Shown: positions 27,082 to 34,541 of the stretch, in pieces
How positions within the stretch are numbered: position 1 is the stretch's first letter
How the letters are laid out: the number at the start of each line of letters is the position of its first letter
Origin: Saprospiraceae bacterium
GTDB lineage: Bacteria > Bacteroidota > Bacteroidia > Chitinophagales > Saprospiraceae
Reading direction: 5' to 3'
Length of the DNA: 64,000 nt
Assembly (NCBI GenBank): GCA_028285545.1
Contig: JANQPA010000024.1
Span: 1-64,000 of the forward strand
Program-made: the position numbers and the translations under genes
The notes under the pieces: model-generated
Databases searched by the model: none
Told to the model about the DNA's origin: nothing
The model's input: the letters and a program-made list of their open reading frames with translations, nothing else

Positions 27082-29778
27082 ATGAATATAACCTTCAAAG
27101 TACGATACGGTACCACCTTTGGACAACAATTAATGATTTGTGGTAATCACCCTTTATTAGGAAATAATGATCCGGAACAAGCGATCTTTATGCAGTTTGC
27201 CAATTCTTCGGAATGGCAGCTGAATCTAGATTTCGACATTGATGAAAGCCTGGAATTAGAATACTATTATTTATTTAGAAATGAAAAAGATGGGTATACC
27301 TATTCTGAACACAAAAAACGCCATCTGGTAGTAGAGTCACTTCAGTATTCTGTAATTGAAGTGTTGGATACCTGGAGTAGCCCCGGATTAACGGACTATG
27401 CCTTTGATACACAAGCTTTCGAAATTTTGTTGGATACACCTGAGAGAGTTTCGATTCCTCTTATTCAGCCATTCAATGCCATATTTGAGATCACAGTACC
27501 CCTAATTCCTGAACATCAGACACTTTGCCTGGTGGGCAACCACCCTGGTATAGGGGGTTGGAACACAGAATGGCCTGTTTTAATGACCGAGATTTCCAAA
27601 AATCATTGGAGGGCTCAGGTACAATTAATGCCGTTCAAGGGAACAGTCGAGTATAAATATGGATTATATGATTTACAGCAGCAGCAATTCGTTGGATTTG
27701 AAGGAGGTGATAATAGAGTGTTAACTTTAGATGGCGGGCAAAAAAGGAGTTTGCTAAAAGTTTGTGATGAAGGATACAGGCGCTCTCTTTCCGGAAGCTG
27801 GCGTGGAACAGGGGTAGCCATTCCTGTATTTTCTTTAAGATCAAAAAACGGTATGGGGGTTGGTGAATTTTCAGACCTGAAATTATTGGCCGACTGGGCT
27901 TCAGATACGGGGATGAAAATGCTGCAAATATTACCGATTAATGATACTAGTGCTGCTCATACCTGGGTAGATTCCTATCCTTATGCAGCAATATCAGTTT
28001 TTGCTTTGCATCCCATGTTTTTAAATATTGACTCCTTGCCTTTTGCTGATGAGGGTGACCTGCCTAAGAAGATATTAAAGTTGAAAAAACAATTGAATAA
28101 AGAGGTTCATGTTGATTATGAGGCAGTAATGAATCACAAATGGTCCTTGATCCGGGAGATTTTCCAGGTCCACCAGGATGATTTACTTAGAGATAGAGGG
28201 TTTAAAAAATACCTTAAAGAAAATAAAGAATGGCTAGCGCCCTATGCTGCCTTTTGTTATTTGAGAGATTTGAATGGGACTCCAGATTTTTCTCAATGGG
28301 GCGATTACTCGGTTTTTAAAGCTCGCCAAATAAAACAATTGGTAAGCGAAAAGTCAGAGGTCTATTCGGAGATAGCTATTCACTATTTTGTGCAATATCA
28401 ATTGCATATTCAATTGAAAGAAGCAGTTGACTATGCCCATCAGAAAGGCTTAATCCTTAAGGGAGATATTCCTATTGGGATTTATCGATACAGTGTAGAT
28501 GCTTGGGCTGCTCCCGAGTTATTTTACATGGACATGCAGGCTGGAGCTCCGCCCGATGATTTTTCAAGAAAGGGACAGAATTGGGGCTTCCCTACCTATA
28601 ATTGGGATCGGATGGCAGCGGATCATTATGATTGGTGGCGCAAGCGATTTAGTCAGCTTGCACTCTATTTTGACTCCTTTCGTATCGATCATATTCTTGG
28701 GTTTTTCCGTATTTGGCAAATACCTCTGGACGCTGTTGAAGGCTTGATGGGAGTTTTTGAACCCGCTCTGCCAATTCATATAAATGAATTTGCAAATTGG
28801 GGAATTCCTTTCGATTACGAAAGAATGTGCCTTCCTTATATCAACGACCAGGTAATGGAACAATTATTTGGCGGGGATGCAGGCAGGGTAGAGGCCCAGT
28901 TTTTGCAAAAAGATCCCAAGGGACGGATGGTTTTCAAAAAAGAATTTGATACACAAAGAAAAATTAAGTCTTTCTTTGATGAACAAGAACAAAATGAATC
29001 GAACATTTCAACAAGAGATAAACTCTATGAATTGATTTCTAATGTCTTGTTTTTAGAAGCAGAAGGCTCCGGAAAAAAGGAATTCCACCCCAGGTGCTTG
29101 TACAAATTTACCCTTTCCTTTAAACACCTGCCTGGCCAAATGCAGCAGAGCTTAATGGATTTGTATAATGATTTTTATTATAAAAGACATGAAGCATACT
29201 GGAAAGCCCGGGGACTAAAAAAACTGCCAGCAATAAAAGCTGCAACTAATATGCTAATTTGTGGCGAAGACCTGGGGATGGTCCCTGCCTCAGTTCCAGA
29301 AGTAATGGAACAATTAGGAATTCTTAGCCTGGAAGTGCAAAGGATGCCCAAAAAACCTGGGGAAATATTTTTCCATCCCAAAAGTGCACCCTATTTATCG
29401 GTTGTTACTCCCTCATCCCATGATACTTCGACCCTTAGAGGCTGGTGGGAGGAAGACAAAAGCCTGACTCAACGTTATTATAACGAAATTCTTGGCAAAT
29501 ATGGTGAAGCTCCGGGTGAATGTACTTCTGAACTATGTACCTCAATTATTCGACAACACCTTCATTCTCCTGCTATGTGGGCCATTTTCCCAATCCAGGA
29601 TTATTTAGGAATGTCGGACAAACTAAGATACCCAGATCCCGAGGCGGAGCGAATTAATATTCCTTCAATTATTCCTCATTATTGGAGATATCGAATGCAT
29701 ATTGCTATGGAGGATTTGATACAGGAAGAAGAGTTTAGTAAAAGGATAAAGCACTACTTGTGGCTTGCTGGCCGATGA
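27082..29778 (+). CDS. malQ: 4-alpha-glucanotransferase with two CBM20 domains
   Basis: The 898-residue GH77 enzyme moves maltosyl or longer alpha-1,4-glucan pieces between chains, in starch/glycogen/maltodextrin metabolism. Two starch-binding CBM20-type domains come first (about 1-95 and 130-230, each with a GNHPxLG motif). The amylomaltase core follows with the nucleophile Asp in FRIDHILGFFR, the acid/base Glu in CGEDLGMVP and a third acidic residue in SSHDTSTLRGWW. It has no signal peptide, so it is cytoplasmic. The domain order and length match plant-type DPE2 rather than the short E. coli MalQ. Neighbouring genes are not glycogen genes, so it appears to be a single transcription unit. 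Confidence 0.93.
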   Translation: MNITFKVRYGTTFGQQLMICGNHPLLGNNDPEQAIFMQFANSSEWQLNLDFDIDESLELEYYYLFRNEKDGYTYSEHKKRHLVVESLQYSVIEVLDTWSSPGLTDYAFDTQAFEILLDTPERVSIPLIQPFNAIFEITVPLIPEHQTLCLVGNHPGIGGWNTEWPVLMTEISKNHWRAQVQLMPFKGTVEYKYGLYDLQQQQFVGFEGGDNRVLTLDGGQKRSLLKVCDEGYRRSLSGSWRGTGVAIPVFSLRSKNGMGVGEFSDLKLLADWASDTGMKMLQILPINDTSAAHTWVDSYPYAAISVFALHPMFLNIDSLPFADEGDLPKKILKLKKQLNKEVHVDYEAVMNHKWSLIREIFQVHQDDLLRDRGFKKYLKENKEWLAPYAAFCYLRDLNGTPDFSQWGDYSVFKARQIKQLVSEKSEVYSEIAIHYFVQYQLHIQLKEAVDYAHQKGLILKGDIPIGIYRYSVDAWAAPELFYMDMQAGAPPDDFSRKGQNWGFPTYNWDRMAADHYDWWRKRFSQLALYFDSFRIDHILGFFRIWQIPLDAVEGLMGVFEPALPIHINEFANWGIPFDYERMCLPYINDQVMEQLFGGDAGRVEAQFLQKDPKGRMVFKKEFDTQRKIKSFFDEQEQNESNISTRDKLYELISNVLFLEAEGSGKKEFHPRCLYKFTLSFKHLPGQMQQSLMDLYNDFYYKRHEAYWKARGLKKLPAIKAATNMLICGEDLGMVPASVPEVMEQLGILSLEVQRMPKKPGEIFFHPKSAPYLSVVTPSSHDTSTLRGWWEEDKSLTQRYYNEILGKYGEAPGECTSELCTSIIRQHLHSPAMWAIFPIQDYLGMSDKLRYPDPEAERINIPSIIPHYWRYRMHIAMEDLIQEEEFSKRIKHYLWLAGR

Positions 29779-29791
29779 GGCTTTTCCAAGT

Positions 29792-31396
29792 TTAAAATGG
29801 ACGTTTCCGAGTTAAAACTTTTCCTGCTTTGACATCTGTATTACTTCCATCCTTCCAGGCAAATTGGCCATTAACGATGGTATGAATGATGCCTTCAGAC
29901 ATTCGATTAGGTTCCTGATACGTTGCCTTATCAATTACACTTTCTGGATCAAAAACCACCATATCGGCTTTCATGCCTACCTTAAGTAAACCTCTATCCT
30001 TCATTCCTATCGTTTTAGCCGGTAAGCCTGTCATTTTATGGATGGCCATTTCCAGGGACATAATCTTCTTTTCCCGGACATATTCTCCTAAGACCTTTGG
30101 GAAACTGCCCCAGCCTCGGGGATGACCTCGCTCACTTATTGATGCACCACAATCACAAGCAATAGAAGCAGTGGGGTGTTGCATAATTTCTATCAAATCC
30201 GATTCTTTTCCAAATCTGGCAATAATCCCTTGATTTTTTTCTTCCAGGAGTCGGATAACCGTTTCACCAGGGGATTTAATTTCAAACTCATTCATTGCAT
30301 CTTTCAACTCACGTTGTGAATCTAATAAATAAACACCTTCAAAGCCTCCAAATCGTAACTCCATTGCTTTTTCCGCTTCAGCAATTATTTGTTTACGGAG
30401 AGTGGGATTCTCAAAGCGTTCAACCATTTTTTCGTAGCCTCCAGCTTGGGCCCAACTCGGAATAATCAGACTGGCAAGTCCTGTCATACCTGCCAAATAA
30501 GGGTAAACATCCGCCGCCGCTCCGCCTTTAAATTTTGTTTTGGTATTTTCCATTCTTTGGAGGATCGTACTAGCTTTTCCCTGCTCCCAGCCCTGAACCT
30601 TCATATGGGTGATTAGAGGAATAAGTCCAGTAGCTTCTCCAATTTCAATAGTTTCAGACATTCCAGCAATTGAACTAAAACTACTTTCAGGAGTAAGCCG
30701 ATCATGGTTACTAAAAACGACATCCCAATCTGCAAATGGTCTTAATACTGCAATAACTTCTTCTGTTTTGGCATAATATCCCGGCACATAATCCAAACCA
30801 GCTGATACGCCCCAAGCTCCTGAGTTTAAACCCTTTTCAATGAGTTGTTGCATAGCCTGAATATTTTCCTGACTTGGACGCTGATCTTCCATTCCAATTA
30901 TTTCTCTCCAGACACTATTAAACCCAATAAAGCCTCCAATATTTAAAGCAAGGCCGGCAGAGTCTAATTTCTGCATTTGTAAGCTTAAATCCATAGGGCT
31001 ACCTCCATCTGCATTCATTATTTCTGTTGTAACACCCTGACTGAGCATATTGACAGCTGTTGATAGGGCATCCGCCTGTGCATGACTGTGGATATTGATA
31101 AAACCTGGTGCTAATACTAAACCTTTAAGACCTAACTCTTTTTTGCCCATCGAAAAGTCTTTTAATTCACCTATTGCTGCGATAGTGTCTTCATTAAAAG
31201 CCAGGTCTCCAACGAATACAGGGCTTCCACTACCATCTATTATACTTGCATCTCGGAGAATGAAGTCATAAAATTCAATAGAAGAACAAGTATTGAGTGT
31301 AAGAATAAAAGGGAAGGACAATATTATGGTAAGCCATTTATTAGGCAAAATTAAAGGCTTTTCAGCTTGACTCATAAAAGTTGATTGAATAGGCAT
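29792..31396 (-). CDS. Amidohydrolase family protein, D-aminoacylase-like
   Basis: The 534-residue protein has an amidohydrolase composite fold: N-terminal beta-sandwich with DFILRDASIIDGSGSP, the metal-site strand APGFINIHSHAQADA (HxH), HMKVQGWEQG as a likely third ligand, and a C-terminal sandwich closing with MKDRGLLKVGMKADMVVFDP. That order is typical of N-acyl-D-amino-acid deacylases. The cysteine found at the metal site of classic D-aminoacylases seems to be replaced in GVTTEIMNADGG, so metal use may differ. The N-terminus has a hydrophobic segment and TCSS, possibly a lipoprotein. Met8 is an alternative start. It converges with malQ, 13 bp apart. Confidence 0.85.
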   Translation of the reverse strand: MPIQSTFMSQAEKPLILPNKWLTIILSFPFILTLNTCSSIEFYDFILRDASIIDGSGSPVFVGDLAFNEDTIAAIGELKDFSMGKKELGLKGLVLAPGFINIHSHAQADALSTAVNMLSQGVTTEIMNADGGSPMDLSLQMQKLDSAGLALNIGGFIGFNSVWREIIGMEDQRPSQENIQAMQQLIEKGLNSGAWGVSAGLDYVPGYYAKTEEVIAVLRPFADWDVVFSNHDRLTPESSFSSIAGMSETIEIGEATGLIPLITHMKVQGWEQGKASTILQRMENTKTKFKGGAAADVYPYLAGMTGLASLIIPSWAQAGGYEKMVERFENPTLRKQIIAEAEKAMELRFGGFEGVYLLDSQRELKDAMNEFEIKSPGETVIRLLEEKNQGIIARFGKESDLIEIMQHPTASIACDCGASISERGHPRGWGSFPKVLGEYVREKKIMSLEMAIHKMTGLPAKTIGMKDRGLLKVGMKADMVVFDPESVIDKATYQEPNRMSEGIIHTIVNGQFAWKDGSNTDVKAGKVLTRKRPF

Positions 31397-31447
31397 ACGG
31401 AAATTAAAATAACCTATTCAAGGTAGGAAAATGATCAAATAAAAAAA

Positions 31448-31480
31448 AGCCCACCCAAGACCGAAGGTCGGAGGTGGACT
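31448..31480. terminator. Strong terminator hairpin
   Basis: A stem of AGCCCACC with GGTGGACT and an inner ACC-GAA-GGT hairpin is flanked by an A-run on the left and a T-run on the right. It follows the minus-strand lipocalin-like gene (stop at 31504) and lies 52 bp before the amidohydrolase start, so it separates two minus-strand units. Confidence 0.8.
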
Positions 31481-31503
31481 TTTTTTTATTTTCTTCTATG
31501 CAA

Positions 31504-32367
31504 TTAAATCTTATTGAAATAGAAAAACTTATTATCTGTACTGTAGCTCTTACCTATGATGGCTAAGGGTTGCTCAAGTACCAACTCATCTAAATCAAAG
31601 TGTTTGATTTTGATAGCCTGAGTCAGCGCACCGTTTCCTGTATTCAGGCAATGCAAATAAATATACTGACCATCTTTGGATACTTCCCAACGTCCATTTT
31701 CCTGATAAGCTGGTCCATCCTTACTAAGGATTGACTTTTGGAATTGCCCATCGGTTCTAAAGTCCAGCACAACTTTAACTCCCTCCAAGGATAAGGTAGG
31801 AATTTCAGGGTTGCCAGTTGCCTTTAGTTTTATCTGGGGAAGTATATTTTCCCATTTGCCAATCAATTCCTCACGAAGGTTATTTAATCTATAATCTTCC
31901 TTAGGATCAACAAACTCAAAATCGTGAATAAGGTTATTTTCCATATCTGACAAAGCTATGCCTTTGCAGTTTGCCGCAATGCCAAAATATTCTGTCTTAT
32001 CATTCAAGGAGTGAATCTCCAAAAATAATTCTCCACACTTGTCAAGAATAGTCCAGGAAATTGTTTCCTTTTTGTATAATTGATTACCTGCATCGTGAAT
32101 CCATTCTCCTTTACCAGAAGCATTAAATGTAATCATTTCATGCACGAATCCGGTGTTCGTTTCTTCAATCCATATACCAGAGGTAAGATCTGTCTTCAAT
32201 TGCTCTGCAAGTGAAAGTGATGGGTCGATGTTTTCATAATTGGATCGACATCGAAAGCTTTCATAATGATTGATATCATGATTGGTAAGATCATGACTGC
32301 TTGATTGATGGGCGTAAGTAAAAAATGCGACCAACAATCCTACGCAGGTTGTTAGGGTTGATTTCAT
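31504..32367 (-). CDS. Secreted protein with two lipocalin-like halves
   Basis: The 287-residue protein has a signal peptide ending near TYAHQSSS. Two segments look like lipocalin-type starts: LTSGIWIEETNTGFVHEMITFNA (about 70-150) and LIGKWENILPQIKLKATG (about 165-280), each followed by beta strands with polar/aromatic alternation. I do not recognise a named family. It stands alone, with a terminator directly downstream. A role in binding a small lipophilic molecule is possible but is inferred only from the shape. Confidence 0.6.
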   Translation of the reverse strand: MKSTLTTCVGLLVAFFTYAHQSSSHDLTNHDINHYESFRCRSNYENIDPSLSLAEQLKTDLTSGIWIEETNTGFVHEMITFNASGKGEWIHDAGNQLYKKETISWTILDKCGELFLEIHSLNDKTEYFGIAANCKGIALSDMENNLIHDFEFVDPKEDYRLNNLREELIGKWENILPQIKLKATGNPEIPTLSLEGVKVVLDFRTDGQFQKSILSKDGPAYQENGRWEVSKDGQYIYLHCLNTGNGALTQAIKIKHFDLDELVLEQPLAIIGKSYSTDNKFFYFNKI

Positions 32368-32639
32368 CCTTCAAAAATTTTTCAGTCGGGTTTAAAAACT
32401 TAACACTGCAATACAACAGTTTTTTTTGTACTTTATGATGAAACGTTTATAAATTTTACGTTAAATCACACTGTTGTTTGGTCGGTCTTTTTTAAAATCG
32501 TCGGTTAATTTCTTTATCATATAGACTTAATAAACGCAAAAAGGTTGCAGAAAATTCCAAATAATTTTCTGTTTTAAGTGTTAATGATTTATTAAAGCAA
32601 ATAATATATTGCAAAGGATATTTTAAGTTTTTTCTACCA

Positions 32640-33365
32640 ATGATCACAAAAACCAGAGGAATCGTATTTAAAGCGATAAAATATGGCGAAACCAGTTTGA
32701 TCACAGATATTTATACGGAAGAGAAAGGATTGCAAAAATATGTGATTAATGGGGTCCGAAAAGCGAATGCAAAAACGAAAGCGAGTCTTTTGCAGGTAAT
32801 GACTTTGTTGGATATGGTGGTTTATTATCGAGCAGATAAACAATTACACCGAATAAAAGAGATAAAACCAGCCTATATTTATCAGCAAATTCCATTTGAT
32901 ATTCGAAAAGGAGCAGTTGGTTTGTTTATGGCCGAAATTGCCAGAAAGACCATTAAAGAAGAAGAGCAAAATCCGCGTTTGTTTCATTTTTTATTTGATG
33001 CTTTTACTTATTTAGATAGTTGCACCGATACCATTTCAAACTATCACCTTTGTTTTTTATTACAGCTAAGTCAATTTCTAGGCTTTGCTCCTGGAGGGGC
33101 CTACAGTGAACAAACGCCCATTTTTAATTTGAGAGAAGGTCTTTTTGTAAAAGGGAGCCCTATGAACCAGGCTTTCATTGATGGAGAAAAAAGTGCTATT
33201 TTATATGAATTAATCCAGACTAAACTGGAAGAGGCTCATTTAATAAAAATATCAGGAGATACAAGAAGAACATTATTGAAACATCTAATTGATTTTTATC
33301 GACTGCATATTGAAAATTTGCCTCCAATTCATTCACATGAAATTTTGCAGGAGGTTTTTTATTGA
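32640..33365 (+). CDS. recO: DNA repair protein RecO
   Basis: The 241-residue protein matches RecO, which helps RecR load RecA on SSB-coated gaps (RecFOR pathway). It has the N-terminal OB-fold with RGIVFKAIKYGETSLITDIYTEEKG, then a helical domain. The zinc-finger cysteines of some RecO proteins are absent, as is usual in this phylum. The ATG at 32640 gives the standard N-terminus. It faces the convergent LysM gene across a shared hairpin. Confidence 0.92.
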   Translation: MITKTRGIVFKAIKYGETSLITDIYTEEKGLQKYVINGVRKANAKTKASLLQVMTLLDMVVYYRADKQLHRIKEIKPAYIYQQIPFDIRKGAVGLFMAEIARKTIKEEEQNPRLFHFLFDAFTYLDSCTDTISNYHLCFLLQLSQFLGFAPGGAYSEQTPIFNLREGLFVKGSPMNQAFIDGEKSAILYELIQTKLEEAHLIKISGDTRRTLLKHLIDFYRLHIENLPPIHSHEILQEVFY

Positions 33366-33386
33366 ATTTTATCCTTTCTTATAACG

Positions 33387-33424
33387 AACAAGAGCCATCC
33401 CGAAAAAACGAGATGACTCTTGTT
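33387..33424. terminator. Bidirectional terminator after recO
   Basis: AACAAGAGCCATC pairs with GATGACTCTTGTT around an A-rich loop, located between convergent recO and the LysM gene. Confidence 0.7.
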
Positions 33425-33454
33425 GTTAGCTCTTATCTAGTTGACTAGTAACTC

Positions 33455-33835
33455 TTAGGCAAATGGAATTACAAATTCCTGATCAGGAAAGATTACATTG
33501 ACGTCCTTAATTTTATCTCTGTTAGCTTCAAAGATATCTTTGTACTTCATAGCATCACCATAATAATGCTTTGCAATCTTTGATAAGGATTCTCCTTTTG
33601 CAACCGTGTGCATGTGATAGTAATCTGTAATTTCTACTTTGATGTCAGCCATTAAGTCTGAAGGATTTTCCCCTCCGATTCTCTTAATTTCATCCCACAT
33701 TAAATCTTTATGGTATTGAGTTTTGGCAACTCCTCCAATCTTAAGAAAACCATCTAATTCTTCAACATATCCATCTTTTACTTCGAATTCTTGTCCTAGG
33801 TTTAAAACTGATCTGTATTTGTCTTGAAGAGACAT
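33455..33835 (-). CDS. LysM-domain protein, Kbp/YgaU-like
   Basis: The 126-residue protein has a short N-terminal alpha/beta part resembling a reduced BON domain (FEVKDGYVEELDGFLKIGG) and a C-terminal LysM module (HTVAKGESLSKIAKHYYGDAMKYKDIFEANRDKI). That pairing recalls Kbp (YgaU), the potassium-binding protein, though the BON-like part is short here. There is no signal peptide, consistent with a cytoplasmic Kbp-like role rather than peptidoglycan binding. It forms a single-gene unit. Confidence 0.8.
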   Translation of the reverse strand: MSLQDKYRSVLNLGQEFEVKDGYVEELDGFLKIGGVAKTQYHKDLMWDEIKRIGGENPSDLMADIKVEITDYYHMHTVAKGESLSKIAKHYYGDAMKYKDIFEANRDKIKDVNVIFPDQEFVIPFA

Positions 33836-33964
33836 ACTTTGAAATTTTTTGGGTTAATGAATAAAGAGAAAATTCATTCTCTGGTTATAAGACGCAGTGG
33901 GTCTGTATACGTCACAATGTAATTAATGAAATGTAGCTTGACAAATTTAATTGAAATTAATTTG

Positions 33965-33993
33965 TTGGGTATTGGGGTATTAGGATATTAGGG
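33965..33993. repeat. GGTATTGGG-type array, left flank of four-helix gene
   Basis: The run reads TTGGGTATTGGGGTATTAGG and continues with ATATTAGGG. It reaches into the stop codon of the four-helix-bundle gene. It is the inverted counterpart of the array at 34499-34533, so the gene lies between two facing arrays. Confidence 0.7.
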
Positions 33994-34353
33994 ATTTTTA
34001 TTATTTAGATAACGAATGTATCCAAGAGTTAGCTTTTGGGTTAATTCTAGTTGAGTATTTAATATGGCGAATTCTTCTTTAGTGATGTATTCCAGCTCAT
34101 TAATTAAATAGAGCATACTTTTAACTTCATTGCAGGAAGCATGGGAGTAATTAAAAAATTTGATCCTATCTTTTATTCCAATGCGTCCATATCCTTCTGC
34201 AATATTATTCATTATGGAGAGGCAAGCGCTTGCTAATTGGTTATGGATGCACCAATGATTATTCAACTTTTTTTGATCCAATAAGGAGAATATGTTCAAA
34301 TTAGTGTCTAAGGCAGATTTCCAGCATTCTAGCTCTTCAAATTTATGGATCAT
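33988..34353 (-). CDS. Four-helix-bundle protein (S23/IVP family)
   Basis: The protein has the pattern of the 23S rRNA-intervening-sequence/four-helix-bundle family: FEELECWKSALDTNLNIFSL, then NQLASACLSIMNNIAEGYGR, then FFNYSHASCNEVKSMLYLI. The frame is open back to 34395, but I start at 34353 (MIHKFEEL) because family members begin a few residues before F-x-x-L-x-x-W; the 14 extra residues are unsupported. About 121 residues is the normal size. The fold is shared with Avd of diversity-generating retroelements, but no reverse transcriptase is in the window. Function is not established. The flanking inverted GGTATTGGG arrays suggest a link between this gene and that repeat. Confidence 0.88.
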   Translation of the reverse strand: MIHKFEELECWKSALDTNLNIFSLLDQKKLNNHWCIHNQLASACLSIMNNIAEGYGRIGIKDRIKFFNYSHASCNEVKSMLYLINELEYITKEEFAILNTQLELTQKLTLGYIRYLNNKNP

Positions 34354-34498
34354 TCTTTTTTCTTTCAAATAAATAGGAAAAATTGACTTTTCCAACTTAA
34401 TTGAATATCGCTGGAGTATAGATGAATAAGGAGCGATTAAAATGTAATGTAAATAGATTTTAATCTTTTCTAAGAATTATAAGTAAAATTTAAATTTT

Positions 34499-34533
34499 CC
34501 CAATACCCCAATACCCCAATACCCCAATACCCC
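34499..34533. repeat. CCCCAATAC tandem array, right flank of four-helix gene
   Basis: Four tandem copies of the 9-bp unit CCCCAATAC lie directly after the stop of the receptor gene at 34542 (minus strand) and upstream of the four-helix-bundle gene. Its reverse complement, GTATTGGGG repeated, matches the left-flank array and solitary copies at 52443-52506, 52869-52889 and 54429-54459. Confidence 0.8.
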
Positions 34534-34541
34534 CAAAAAAG

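Noticed and set aside
33988-34353. Diversity-generating retroelement, because the fold is Avd-like
   Set aside because: No reverse transcriptase, template repeat or variable repeat was found in the window.
34499-34533. Tandem CCCCAATAC units as a possible CRISPR array
   Set aside because: The units are 9 bp with no spacers and no cas genes nearby; they are simple tandem repeats.
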